A stretch of DNA of 64,000 nucleotides from Phytopythium helicoides (GCA_024867545.1 JANFNE010000032.1:434001-498000); one strand, 5' to 3'. Positions 49,658 to 61,209 are shown, counted from the stretch's first letter. The notes: generated by a model from the sequence alone, not told the origin. A program made the numbers and translations.

Positions 49658-51520
49658 TCAACCGAAAAAGCCGAAGCGGTCGGGTGCAAACTTGCTCATG
49701 TCGAGCTGTGGCCTCAGCCCGCTGATTTCATCGGCAATCAACGCGGCCGAGCCGAAGGACAGCGTCCACCCCTTTGATCCGTGACCAGCGTTCACGTACA
49801 GGTTGCGGATCTTGGTGCGACCGATGAGCGGCACATCGTCAGCCGTCACTGGTCGCCAGCACGTGTGGGTCGTCATTTTGCTCACGTCCATGTATCCTTC
49901 GGGGAAAAGTGCCTTGGCTTGGCTTAGCAGCCAGTCGTAACGACTCTTGCTGTCCTTGTCCGACTTTTTGCTGCTAGCGAAGTCAACGCCGCCCGAGATG
50001 CGCAACACGCGGCCGAGCGGAGACACGAGTGCGTGGCCACCGGCATAAATGTTGTGGATGGGTGCACGGAAGCGGTCGTTCACAGGCACCGAAATCACGT
50101 AACCCTTGACCGGGTAGATCGCAAGTTTGATGCCTGCCCTTCGAGCAACCGCTGCGGTGGAGTTGCCGAGCGCGAGCACGAACTCATCACCTTCAATGAG
50201 CGACCCTCGACGAGTCTGCAAAGCGATGACCGACGTCTTGTCGGTCAGAATGTGGGCAATCTCGGTGTTGAAGCGGAACATGACGCCTTGGCGAAGACAA
50301 AGGCGGTAGAGCGATTGGCACATCTTGTGGACGTCGCCGTTGGTACCGAACGCCGACAAAACCGCCCCAGGTCGGTAGATGTTGGGCTTGAGCGCTGGCT
50401 CGAGGTTGGAAGCCTGGGTAGCCGTGAGCGGCTGCAGATCCATGCCTAGCTCTTCGAGGTGCGCGCTGCGGTCGGACTCGAGCGTCATCTCAAGATCCTG
50501 CGTGCTGGAGAAGACCTCCAGCGTGCCCTGTGCCGTCTGGTCCATGTCAATCTCGCCCTTCTTGGTCTGTGCCTGCAGCTCCCGCAGCTTGAGCATGCTG
50601 TAGAAGCCGAGTTCTCGGATGGTGCGGCCGTGCTCGTTCGATTTGGTCTTCTTCGAGTTCATCCAGAACTGGAGCCCCCACTTCCAGAACTTGGTGTCCC
50701 TCAGCGCCGACATCTCGACTTTCATGGGCTTTCCCCTGGCTGGCCACTTGGCCGGCGACGCCGACCCCGCAGCCCTCACCGGCGCTCTGGCCGGGGTGTT
50801 GGGCTCCGGAGGCAGCAGCGCGGACTCGTCGTCCTCTCCCGCGGCCCTTGCAGGTCGTGCGGACGTGGCGACATTGCTGTTGTTGGCTCTGAACCTGGCT
50901 GCGGCCGCGGGCTTCTTGCCCGAGGTGATATTGGCCGCCGAGTGTCGGATGCCCTTCTTGAGCAGGCCAATGTCGGACCAGGACGAGTACAGCGCGGGGT
51001 CTAGGAAGGCGCCGTTGCAGAAGCTGACCTGTGTGCCGACCGACCGCTCCTTCTCGACGCAGAGCACCTCGTGGCCCTGCTTGGCCAGGTAGTAGCACGT
51101 GGTGAGGCCAATGATGCCCGCGCCGCAAACAATGACGCGCTTGGTCTGGCGGCGCGAATTAATGCCCGGCGTGGGCTCCATCTTCATGTTCTCTGGCAGC
51201 AGCGGGATGCGCATGGGCGCCTTGGCGTGCTCAATGGGCGGCAGCAGGTCGTCCAGGCTCAGGCCGCTGTGTGGACGCGTGCGGACCGACACGACGTGGT
51301 CCCGAAGGTGCGCCGGCAGGTCCAGCTGCAGGTCGTCCACGCCCGTGATGCCCTGCGCGGACGACACCGACGTGGCCGACGAGTAGGGCGACGAGCCCGC
51401 AGAGCCCAAGCGGTCCACGCGCGGCCGCTTGGTGGCCGCCAGCAGCCGCCGCCGAGCGGCCGCGTCCAGGTCCATGACCGGGTGCTGCGCGTCCTCATCC
51501 ATGGCCGTGGTCGAGCCCAT
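49658..51520 (-). CDS. FAD-dependent D-amino-acid dehydrogenase-like oxidoreductase (DadA/DAO family)
   Basis: Oxidatively deaminates D-amino acids, or acts on related substrates, with FAD. Intronless, 620 codons from ATG at 51520 (MGSTTAMDEDAQHP). A disordered extension of about 120 aa precedes the FAD-binding Rossmann motif KRVIVCGAGIIGLTTCYYLA. Then comes the DadA-type stretch GTQVSFCNGAFLDPALYSSW, which in bacterial DadA is GGTSFANAG-like. The C-terminal FAD contact is NLYVNAGHGSKGWTLSFGSA. An Ala/Pro-rich low-complexity insert (about residues 205-260) interrupts the N-terminal half. The overall layout is closer to bacterial DadA than to peroxisomal D-amino-acid oxidase; no C-terminal SKL is present. 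The exact substrate is unknown. Confidence 0.85.
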   Translation of the reverse strand: MGSTTAMDEDAQHPVMDLDAAARRRLLAATKRPRVDRLGSAGSSPYSSATSVSSAQGITGVDDLQLDLPAHLRDHVVSVRTRPHSGLSLDDLLPPIEHAKAPMRIPLLPENMKMEPTPGINSRRQTKRVIVCGAGIIGLTTCYYLAKQGHEVLCVEKERSVGTQVSFCNGAFLDPALYSSWSDIGLLKKGIRHSAANITSGKKPAAAARFRANNSNVATSARPARAAGEDDESALLPPEPNTPARAPVRAAGSASPAKWPARGKPMKVEMSALRDTKFWKWGLQFWMNSKKTKSNEHGRTIRELGFYSMLKLRELQAQTKKGEIDMDQTAQGTLEVFSSTQDLEMTLESDRSAHLEELGMDLQPLTATQASNLEPALKPNIYRPGAVLSAFGTNGDVHKMCQSLYRLCLRQGVMFRFNTEIAHILTDKTSVIALQTRRGSLIEGDEFVLALGNSTAAVARRAGIKLAIYPVKGYVISVPVNDRFRAPIHNIYAGGHALVSPLGRVLRISGGVDFASSKKSDKDSKSRYDWLLSQAKALFPEGYMDVSKMTTHTCWRPVTADDVPLIGRTKIRNLYVNAGHGSKGWTLSFGSAALIADEISGLRPQLDMSKFAPDRFGFFG

Positions 51521-51668
51521 CCGGTAAACTACGGGACGCGGACGCACCAGTGCGGACGCCGGGGTGGACGCGGATGTGGATGCGGACGCCGGTGCGGACG
51601 CGGACGATCCGGTAAACTACGGGACGCGGATGCGGATGCGGATGCGGACGCGGACGCGGACGCCTTCG
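51519..51668. repeat. Hexamer microsatellite and 22-bp direct duplication
   Basis: Just upstream of the oxidoreductase start, 'atccggtaaactacgggacg' occurs twice (about 51519 and 51607). Both copies run into gcgg-type hexamers: ggatgc/ggacgc units repeat imperfectly from 51540 to 51668. Probably a slippage-expanded 5' leader or promoter tract. Confidence 0.85.
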
Positions 51669-53617
51669 AGTCGCCTTAGCGTGCGTGGGAACCGCGGCCA
51701 GTCGCAAAGTGTTGTTAGTGTCGGCGGCGTGGCCGGGGCCGGTAGTTTTCCGTCCTTTTTCTGCGGGTCCCGCGAAACTTACGGGCGACGGGACGACGCA
51801 TCTCCGTTATGTGGCGCGGAACGTAAAATATGGTGTGCGCCACCGACTGGATGGTGGCGGAAGCGATGGCGCCCGCCAATCACGCGCTGCGAAATGTAAT
51901 AGACAGTGGCGGTAGCCCGCTCGAGGTGGAGAACGAGGACGCTACGGGTACCGTAGTGATGGCCATCAAGCCGCTTCATGCTGGCGTAGGCACAACGGCA
52001 CGACGTCGCCATCCATCCGGCGCTGGCAGCGTGGGCCGATCGAAAAAAAGAGAGAACGGCTGAAGCCCACTGTGCGAACTCGAAGCGGCCGAATGGATCG
52101 GCGGGCACCTCCAGAAGTGACGCACGACGCTTCAACCGCGTGGTTTGGACCGGTGCTTTTCCACACAAACACATGCGGCCACCAGCGTTTTGGGGGCGGA
52201 TACCGACACCATGTCATGCACCCAATCACGGATTCCCACGTCCGCACATCATATCAAGTCAGCAGCTACCATGATACCTTGCTTCGCCCGCCGCGAGGGC
52301 TCCGCGCAGGAATGAACCCCTTAAGTGTCCGAAAGGTGCGCATGTAGAATCTCACCAAACCTTCAGTTTCTTTTGAGCAGACCCGTAAGAAACGCTCGGA
52401 TCGAGTGGCTCGCAGGCTTGTCCTCTGTGAGTCGCTCCCCACGGTTCTTCAGAATACAGTTGGTTGGCCCTGCTGCGCGCCGGCCAGCACCGCGCGCGCA
52501 GGCCGTCCACATACAAAACTCAAATGAAAAAAAAAACCTGCCGCCGGTTCTCGAAGCGGCCAGGAGCAGTCCGTGCCATCAACGAAGCGGCGAAGAGCGC
52601 GCGGTTGCGTCGAGCCAGCCGCCAGCCGGCCCTGCTTGCGGTCCGACGTCCGCTTTGACGCCGTCATTTTTAAATTTCCGATAAATTACCGGCCCCGTTG
52701 GACGGCGGCGTATCAGGCCGCCGACGTGGGCTCCGCTGCGGCCGCCGCGTCCAGCGTAGCGGCTGACGTGGCGAGCCTCATGACTCGGCGTGGCGCTCGC
52801 AGGAGGCATGCATCTATCCATCGTCGTGATGTCATGCTGGGGTTGGCACCGAAGCGACCGGAGAGGAGGAGCTGCTGCGTGCGTGCGTGGCGAGAACTGG
52901 AATCGAGCGGCCCATCACTTGGCATGGGTGCGGTGCTGGAATGTGAGCTCGACGGATGGCTGGCAGGCACCTGCCGGCTGATGAGCTGGCACAGCCGAAG
53001 AGATTGGGAATTTTCGGCGGCGAGGCGTCGCTGGACAGACGGCTGCTCGATCATCCAGGGCTGCAAAGGCGGCGGCGGCTGGCTGTCCATGCAGCGATGC
53101 CCTTCGGTCGAGGCGAGATGACCGCGATTGAAGGAAGGAATCTCTCTCTGATTCAGCGGCGGCTACTTCAGATTGTCGTGTTTGACGACGCTGCCACGTC
53201 TGAAAGCCACCCCTGGGTTGTCACACGAGGACCGCCGAGTCGCCAGGATCCCGTTCAACAGCACGTTCAACAGCAAGGTATCCTAGGCTGCCCCACTGCT
53301 GGCCGCCATCAGCAAAACACTCGACAAGAGATCGCTCGTCGCTATGAGACGCTTCACCAGAGAAAAAAAAAAGCTCAACAAGAACGCGCGCGAGCTTTCT
53401 GTCCAGGTTCCGTGCTCGTGCTGGCGCTCACGAAGCTGCAATGCCCAATCGATGCCTGCCAGGTCCTTGATGGGGATAGCCCCCAAGGATTCACACTTGT
53501 CCATGCCACTCTTCCGTCGACAGTTGAAGTTGAAGTGATCCCTTCACTGCATCCCCCGCTTCATCGCGCACCTCCATCCATTTCGCGACCGTTCACTTGG
53601 ATCGCATCGCATTAGGA
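51669..53617. other. Long intergenic region without supported gene
   Basis: About 1.95 kb between the 5' side of the oxidoreductase (-) and SEC10 (+). ORFs are short, overlap on both strands and lack family motifs. There is an A-run near 52526 and a GC-rich part near 52600-53100. It must contain the promoters of both flanking genes. Confidence 0.45.
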
Positions 53618-56539
53618 ATGGCGGCCACGGGGTTGTTCGGCCGCAGCGCCGAGCTGGAGCGGCTGCTGGCGTCCACGGGCGGCGTGCAGTACGATGCAGA
53701 GGCCATGGTGGACGAGCTGCTGGCGAGTGCGTGGCCCTCGGGAGGTGCGTCCGGCCCCGCAGCTCGCCACGCAGCGTTCTCGCAGCAGACGCGCGCCATG
53801 GACGCGCTGCACTCGGTGCTGGAGGACGCGATCACGAGGCTCAAGGCCCACCGAGGGGCAGTGGACGCGAGGATCGCAGCGCTCGAGGGAGAGAGCGCGG
53901 GAGCTGGCGCGGTCTACCACGACGCGCTGCGCAGCCCCGAGCAGCTCCTAGGGGTTCGATCAGCTTGGCCTTCTTTTGCAGGAGTGGAATTTGACAGGAG
54001 CTCGTGGGTTGGCAGCACATCTGCGGACAGATGGAGGATCTTGAAGAGCGCTTCTCCAAGGTGAGTGCGGCGGCTGTGCTGGTCGGAGACAAGCTTGCGA
54101 GGCTGGATGGTGAGCGAGCGCGAGTGCTCGAGACCGATGAGCTCATGGAGGCACTAGTGGCGCTCAATGAAACTGCGAGCGACGCCACAAGCAGCAGCCG
54201 CCTCGTGAGGACGCTGCGTGATCCGACCCAGCTGCATGAGGCTGCTAGGGTCATGAAGCGCATTCGTGGGTTCTCCAGCGAGCTGACGTCCCCGGCGCTC
54301 ACTCGAGCGGTAGCTGAGATCGAGAGGCTCAGCCAAAGCATCGAGAGCCAGCTGCTTGATGCTTTTTCGGACGCGCAGGAGCGAGCACGCCTTGACGAAA
54401 TGCGTGCATGTGCCGCCTCACTGATCGAGTTCAACGACAAGGACAAGGTGGCCGACCGGTTCGTCTGGAACGTGATCAAGGATCGGCTCGCCGGGTGCGT
54501 TTGCTGCTTGCTGTCGACAATTTGAGAAAAGCTAACAGATCTTGCTCTGTGGTGATATCGTCTGGACAAGCAGAAGGAACGCGGGAGGCGATCCACTGGT
54601 AGATCTTGAGTCTCTCTGCGAAACCATCCGGAGCGTGTGCCGCGACCAATTCGCTGTGATTGGAAGCGTGTTCCCAGCGAATGCGACTGGGGCTGTTCGA
54701 GAGTTATTGGTTGAGAGGCTTTTCAATGACCCGGTCTTTGGCGTTTTCGCATCCCTTGACCAAGTGTTGAGTGCAAGTGCTGCTGCAGCGTTGCAGCACG
54801 CCGACGTGCCCACATCTCCTTCTGCCTCTACATCAGCACGTCGGTCGCAAGCTGGAGAGGGGTATGTGGCGCTACTCTGCGGATCGTACAAGCGAACGTG
54901 TGCACTTGCAACTGCTATCGAGCAAATTGACGTCCACAAAGAGCGAAATGAAGAAGACCCAAGTGACAACCAAAGTGGAGACAGCAACGTCGACCGCGCG
55001 GGTGAGAAGGAGCGGATGCAAACGTTCCTGAGCCTACAGCTCCATTCTCTGTTCGGAGCTCATCGGCCGAAATACTTTCGCACTGAGCTTGAGCTCTTGC
55101 AGCTGTCGTGCCGTGATGTCGTGGCCGGTGTACGCTTCCCCCAGCAATTGACAGCGCGACAGAAGGCTGCGGCGATCAAAGCGGGCAAGAATGCTGCGTC
55201 TTCCTCGTCACCTTCTACATCCGTACCGTCATCCGTGTCGTCAACGCAGTTGGTCTCAACTGCATCAACCACAAGCGTGGAAGGTGGTGCAGTTGGCGCC
55301 GGTGGCGCTGTTTCGCTCATCGAGTGGTCTCAGGTCTACTTCGAGTCTCTAAAGGCTATTGTGGAAGATGCCGATGCACCAGATAGATTTCTGTCAGCAC
55401 TGAAAACAGCAATTGACCGATGCAACGTGGTACTCGAAAGCGAGAGCGAGCTGCGCGGAGAGCTTCTGACCAAACTCTTTGCCGTCTTCATCAATGGATA
55501 CGGAGATGAATACGTCGGGGTACGGACGCAGTTTCAGCTTGATTTGTTGAATCGTGCGATTGATGACAGTGCCCGTACAGAAAATTGCTGCGCTGGGAAA
55601 CGATTTGCTGCAAGACCCCTACACGTCACCAGAGGCTGCACGGCAGTTCTTTCAAGTACTTGAGGTATCAACGTGCATTGATCAGACCATAGTTTACTAG
55701 ACGATTTACGTTGCTGATTTTTGTAGATGGTACTTCGCCGGATTGACTTGCTGGACGAAGCCTTCGAGTCTGTGCTGGCACCTGCACAGGCCGATTCCCC
55801 AACTCAGCTCACGTAAGTTGACACTATCCAGTGCCTGTGTTTAGACCTCCAGCTAACACTGACTATTTCAAATGCAGCATTTGCTACGAGAGTAAACGAA
55901 AGCAGCTCGACAAGCTCGAGGCACTCGTAACGCGTGGGCTTGTTCTCGTGTTCACGGTGGTTGACAAGGATGTGGCCGCTCTGCTGACAGCACAGCAAGA
56001 AAAATCTGATTTCGTGGGCAGCGAAACCAACTTGTCGCTTGCAAGCTCTCGAGCCTGCCGACGTGTATCGGAATTCTTGCAGCCGCTACTATCTGCAGCT
56101 TGTGCTGTTCTGGTACTATACCTCTACTTGTATTGAGCGTGGTGATGAAGATGGTAGCTCATGCAAATGTTGCCAACAGGTGGACGAGAATCGCGAACGG
56201 TTCCTGGCTGTATCGGCAGCCCACTTCAAAGACGTCTACCTCCAGCATATCCTGCGCTTCAAGTTTGATGCAGATGGCGCGTGTATGCTGCTGCGAGATG
56301 TGTCAGCATTCCGTGGCGTGTTCCGCAAGGCTGCGGCTGGATCCCACGCGCTCCAGGCTGTGGATGACACTTTCGATGTGCTGCATGAAGTAGCCAACGC
56401 ATTTGCACTCCCACCAGAGAATGTCGGCGGGTTTGTGCGCGACGGGAAACTTGCGGCTCTCGGTCGGTCAACACTGCTTGAGCTCGTCAAGCGACGCGTT
56501 GACTACCGCGCGAACGCGGACAAAATCACCTTGTCCTAG
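53618..56539 (+). CDS. SEC10: Exocyst complex subunit SEC10 (EXOC5)
   Basis: Sec10 is one of eight subunits of the exocyst, which tethers secretory vesicles at the plasma membrane. Seven exons are inferred: 53618-53953, 53998-54494, 54574-55519, 55581-55664, 55727-55812, 55878-56112 and 56180-56539, about 847 aa, a normal length. Family stretches: the N-terminal coiled coil MEDLEERFSKVSAAAVLVGD; RLDEMRACAASLIEFNDKD; FAVIGSVFPANATGAVRELL; TRGLVLVFTVVDKDVAALL followed by QQEKSDF; and C-terminal TFDVLHEVANAFALPPENV with LVKRRVDYRA. Inserts of Ser/Thr-rich linker occur near 55200-55310. The intron at 55520-55580 is inferred because the frame shifts there; its exact borders and those of the 54495-54573 intron are less certain. 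Confidence 0.88.
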
Positions 56540-56577
56540 ACTATCAATTCATACATACATTTTACGTTTGTTCGTAC

Positions 56578-57778
56578 CTAGAGACTGCGCGAGTACAGCT
56601 CGTGCTTCACGGCGGCGCTGCGCTCTTCGAGGCGGCGCGAATTCGGTGGATCGACGCGCATGGTGTAGTTGTAGCGCCGACGGAAGTCCTTCTTTTCCGT
56701 AAGGGAACGCAGGGCGAAGTAATACTTGGCGTACACGGACGCGGAGATGTAGAGGTCCCACTGGATATGGTGCAGAAAGAGCCGCTCGAGGCGGTTAATA
56801 GCATGCAGCGAGTACTGCGGGTAGATCGAGCTGATCTCGACATTCCACGAGCTGAGGTCCTGCCACACCTGAGTACCGGCAATATGCTAGGTTAGTCGGC
56901 TGATCTTCACATATCGGCACACTATTCGCCAATCCTACCTTGGAAGCGAGCAGCAGTCCGCACAGCACGATGGGCTTCCACGTCGCCACAAGCAGCGGCA
57001 CACCGGCCTGCTCCATGAGACGTTCAATGTAGATGAGGCAGACAATGGAGCACTCGGCGCTGAGCTGCGCCTGGTTGAACAGATGCTTGCAGAACCGGAA
57101 GATCTCGTCGACGCTCGGCACGTGGCACTTGGACGAGACCTTGCGCAGCGTGAAGGTCGTCAGTGGGTGCACGCGGGGCACGCGCAGGAACGTGTACTGG
57201 TACTGCGGCGTCACAAAGTTGTCCTCTCGGAAGACTTCGTCGATCGGCAGCTCTCCATCTGCGTCCGCGCTGGTCGGGTGCGTATTGTTATCCACGACAT
57301 CGTGTCCGTCGTCCTCGTCCCCCTCTTCCGGCACGCGGTCCTCGTGGATGGTGCTGTCGACGACCCCCGCGGCCCCCGAGCGGCGCTGCTCGCGGTGGCG
57401 CTTCTCGCAGCGCCGCAGGTGCTGGTACAGCACGACGCTCACGCGGCGCAAAAAGTCGTCGTAGTTGGGCTGCGCGAGCGTGGAGCCCGCGCCAGCTCCA
57501 GGAGGGGGCGCTAACCCCGGAACGCGGTCGTCGGGCTTGCGGTAGCGTAGCGCGGCCGAGTCGGCGAGCTTGGGCGTGAAGACGGCGTGCGTGGGCTGGA
57601 AGGCCGGCTCCGGCGCCTCGAAGCGCACGCCGCGCTTGGCGCGCGCGAGCGACAGCTGCCTGGGCGCAGGCGCCGCGTCCTCATCCTCCACGGAGCTCGG
57701 CAGGAACGGCGAGAGCGACACGCTGAGCGCCGCCGCGGGGTCCGCCATGCGCGCGCCGCGGCCCGTCGCCACCACCAT
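56578..57778 (-). CDS. Cyclin Y-like protein
   Basis: Cyclin Y-type cyclins activate the PCTAIRE/PFTAIRE kinases CDK14-18 in animals. Two exons (56939-57778, 56578-56868) with a 70-nt phase-0 intron give about 376 aa. The cyclin box (about 205-340) shows SAECSIVCLIYIERLM, WKPIVLCGLLLASK and then, across the intron, VWQDLSSWNVEISSIYP, INRLERLFLHHIQWDL and SASVYAKYYFALRSLTEKKD. The last is characteristic of cyclin Y. The N-terminus is disordered, with a Ser/Pro-rich and an acidic part. ATG at 57778 or 57748 could be used. Its stop lies only 38 bp from the SEC10 stop (convergent), so 3' UTRs probably overlap. Confidence 0.9.
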
Positions 57779-57903
57779 CAAGCGGAGCTTTGGATATGGA
57801 CCAGCAGCGACCAAATCAGAAGACAGGCGGGGAAAAACGGAAAACAGATTCGTGGCGACTGGGTAGTCAATTGAATTACATTTGAGCGACCTGGTAGTCA
57901 GGA
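57779..57903. promoter_or_regulatory. Compact bidirectional promoter, cyclin Y and RRP1
   Basis: 125 bp separate the two start codons. It contains two half-perfect versions of the palindrome seen behind FAS: gactgggtagtc (57857-57868) and gacctggtagtc (57888-57899), the latter just before the RRP1 ATG. Confidence 0.6.
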
Positions 57904-59987
57904 ATGCTTCCGCCAGCCATTGCAGGCAAGCCGACGGACGCCGCCACTAGCGTATCGAGCGGCGAGATGGCGGAGGCGAGCGCGGTGGCGTCGCGCTTTG
58001 GGCAGCGCCTGGCGCACACGGAGAAGAAGTACCGAGACCAGGCGCTCAAGAAGCTGACCAAGTACCTGGCGCACAAGCGCGAGTGGACGGCGCTGGACTG
58101 GGACAAGCTGTGGAAGGCGCTCTTCTACTGCATGTGGATGAGCGACAAGCGTCCTGTGCAGCTCGAGCTCGCGCAGAACCTCGCGGCGCTCGTGCACGTG
58201 CTGCCCTCGCGCGCGCTCGCGCTAGAGTTTGTGCACAGCTTCTTCAGGACCATGCACCGCGAGTGGCACGGACTTGACGGCCTGCGCCTCGACAAGTTCT
58301 ACGACCTCGTGCGCCAGTTCGTGCGCCAGACGCTTGTGATGCTCGCAAAGCACAAGTTCGCGCGCGCGGCAGTTAGCGAGTTTGTGTCCATACTGTCCAC
58401 GGAAGTCGTCAGCCAGCGCCCCAACGGCCTGCGCATGCACCTCGCGGACTTGTACCTGGCCGAGATCAGCAACGCCGTGGGCGACTCGGTGCCCAGCGGC
58501 GCATTCCTGCTGCTGCTCGAGCCGTTCTTCACGCTGCTCAGCTCCGAGTACGACAAATCGGTCTTCCAGCGCGTGCGCGAGCTTGTCTTTCTGTGAGATG
58601 AACCTGCTGTTTGATGAATCTCAGATTCGTGGAGACTGATGCATTGAAACCATGACAGGCCCATGCTCAGCGAATATAAGTTCGGCAAGCAGGAGGAGAA
58701 GAGCGAGGATGGCGAGACGGATGAGGACAGTGGCGACGACACCACGAAGGTGTTCCCGAATGTTGATCTGGCGCGTGTGCAGCACCGGATTTTCGCGATT
58801 GCAGCTGCCGAGTACGTTGTTCCCTCTTGCCGAAAAGATGCTTCTAGCGACTCTAACAGATACATTTGAACATCAGGGATACGGCGGAGCGGAACCGCTC
58901 AGCGCTGTACAGTCTGTATGGCAAATTCGCGGCGGTGACTGAGGTGGACTCGCTCAAGGCTTCGCAGGAGGAGCCGGCTGCCCAGGATGAGGACATGCCA
59001 GACGCCGATGAGGTCGAGCCGAAAGAGCAGCCAGCTGAAGCTGCCGCGGACTCGGAACAAAAGAAGAAGAAGAAGAACAAGAAGAAGCGGAAGCAGGCGG
59101 ACGCTGAGGCTACGCCAATGCAGGAGGAGCAAGAAAAGCCAAAGGAGGAAGAGGCTCCGCCTGTCAAGAAGCAGAAGAAATCCAAGAAGGACAAGGAGAC
59201 GGTGGAGGAGCAGCCCAAGGTGGTGACACCCGAAAAGAAGCAGAAGAAGTCCAAGAAGGAGCTCAAGGAGGACGCCAAGGAGGTGAAGGAGATCCCGAAG
59301 GAGTCGCCGAAGAAGGTCAAGCAGGACGAGGAAGTGGCAGAAAAGCCCAAGAAGAAGAAGGCCAAGAAGCAGGAACAGGAGGTCGAGGTTGCTAAGAAGG
59401 AGGAGAAGAAGGCCAAGGTTGCTGAGGAGACCAAGACGGAGAAGAAGGCCAAGGATGTTAAGAAGGAGACAAAGTCAACTGACGAGCCCAAGAAGGCCAA
59501 GTCCGCAGAGGAGGGCAAGAAGGAGAAGAAGGCTGAAGAGCCCAAGGAAGAGAAGAAGGCCAAGCCTGCGATGATCATCAAGAGTGGTGTGAAGTTCCAG
59601 CGATGCGCTGGGTGCGGCGGTTTCGGCAAGAAGCTGCTGCGTCCGGGCAAGGACGTGTGCGGCCACTGTGAGCGCACTCGCAAGACGCAGAAGAAGGTGG
59701 CTGCCAAGAAGCGCAAGGCTGAAATCGATGCGAAGGTCGAGGCTGAGGACTCGAATACACCAGCCAAGAAGGTGACGTTTGGCAAGAACAAAGCGCTGCC
59801 GCACAGTTTGTCTGTGAAGCGTCTGAAGGCATCAGCGAAGAAGGACGCGGTGCCTAAGGACGCCGACATCAAGGGCGTGCTGAAGGCCTCCGCGACGACG
59901 ACTGAGGTGAAGAGTTCCACCAAGGGAAGCAAGGGCAAGAGCTCCGATGGCAAGAAGCGTCGTGCGAAGGCCAGCGACTTTTTCTAG
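57904..59987 (+). CDS. RRP1: Ribosomal RNA processing protein 1 (RRP1/Nop52)
   Basis: Nucleolar Nop52-family factor for 60S subunit maturation (27S pre-rRNA processing). Three exons (57904-58592, 58659-58811, 58877-59987), about 650 aa. The Nop52 domain occupies about residues 25-300. Its blocks include FGQRLAHTEKKYRDQALKKL, WDKLWKALFYCMWMSDKRPV followed by QLELAQNLA, RLDKFYDLVRQFVRQTLV and RVQHRIFAIAAAE. The C-terminal half is Lys/Glu-rich low complexity, as in many nucleolar proteins. Near residue 510 it carries a small Cys cluster (CAGCGGFGKKLLRPGKDVCG, then HCER) that could bind zinc and is not something I know from RRP1. An alternative start is the Met at about residue 22. Confidence 0.87.
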
Positions 59988-61209
59988 ATGCGAGCCATGG
60001 CAGAGCAGCGAAATACATGGGTTTTAGATCTTTCACTGCAACGCGTTCTACCCTTTCACTCTGAATACCTGCTCGCGCAAAGAAATTCGGTCTTGCAGGT
60101 CCAGCAAATCCCGCCGAGTACTGTATGTATCAAACTTGACATTTGTATGGGGCGAAGAGGCGAAATGGAGGTTGACCGAAAGCTTGAGCCACTTCAAGCC
60201 CATCTCCCGTGTCCGCTTCACGACCAGACGACGCGACATCTCATCGAAAACCTAACACCTCAAGTCCGCGCATCCCTCTGGAGGGCGGAACCAAATCTGC
60301 GTGGATTGGCTGTATATATAACACAATGTAGTATATGTGCTTTTAAACGATTCCATTGGCTTATAAATAACTGGAAAACAGTTTACTTGAGTTTTCTAAG
60401 CCAATCAAGTCGTGCCATGGTTTTGTATTGACTTGCGTTGGATCGCCCCAGTATGCTGACTGCCGGACTGCCTGTTGAGCTGACGGCTGGTCATCCGCCT
60501 GACTGCGCGCCAGCAATCCACCAGCGACGAGGCACGCTCTCCATCGTTCGCGAGCACGCGCCTGGTCGCCGCCTCTGCGTGCCATGGAGTGTCTTTACGT
60601 CTCCAGGGTTCGCGGCGCGCTCCATGGCTTCCGGTTCCCTCGGATCGTCCGAGCCACATCGCGTCTGGAGGATCTTCCTGCGAGTGAACGCCTCGTGCCA
60701 CTGTGCTCATGAGTCTAGCGTGGCGCCAATCTGAGAACGAAGGAGGGGACCAGGGCTGCAAGCTGACACATCCAAGCTGCTCGCGATGGCGGCGTAAGTC
60801 ACCGCGTTGACTGAGACAGCAGCCGGCGAGCGGATGGCGCGAAAGCGGTTGGTTTTCGCTGCAACTGCGCTGTCACTTCACTCCACCATACAAACTCCAA
60901 GTGATCGCGCGTCAGTGCGCTCGTGGCGCGTTCGACCTTTTTCTACGCGCTTTCGCCACCGGCTGTCAGCACATAGCGCGTCCATCGCCGCATTCCGACT
61001 CGGTGTGTGCGAGGAAGTCAGTGCAAAGCCAGAGATAACTTGGGTTCACTATACCGCGTCCGTAAAGTACGGTAGGGCGACGGCGTACGGTACCCCAACG
61101 AGGCGGAGCTGCTGGGCCAGCAGCTCCACAGCGCGGTGCTCATTCCAAGATCGGCGCACTCCAGGCCACTTGCTGCTCGTCTCCGTCTTGCGTCGAGCAG
61201 TCGAGAGCC
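59988..61209. other. Intergenic region without supported gene
   Basis: About 1.2 kb. Overlapping short ORFs only. AT-rich around 60300-60420 (tatatataacacaatgtag). It likely contains the promoter of the transporter at 61210. Confidence 0.45.

Noticed and set aside
52573..53121. 182-codon plus-strand ORF in the long intergenic region
   Set aside because: Begins at a non-ATG codon, and has a random-looking composition with overlapping ORFs on both strands.
58853..59953. 366-codon minus-strand ORF rich in Phe/Ser
   Set aside because: Antisense of the Lys/Glu-rich RRP1 tail; the hydrophobic look comes from reading AAG as CTT.
59988..60431. 147-codon ORF right after RRP1
   Set aside because: Starts at the base after the RRP1 stop, no recognisable motif, and AT-rich non-coding look at its 3' half.
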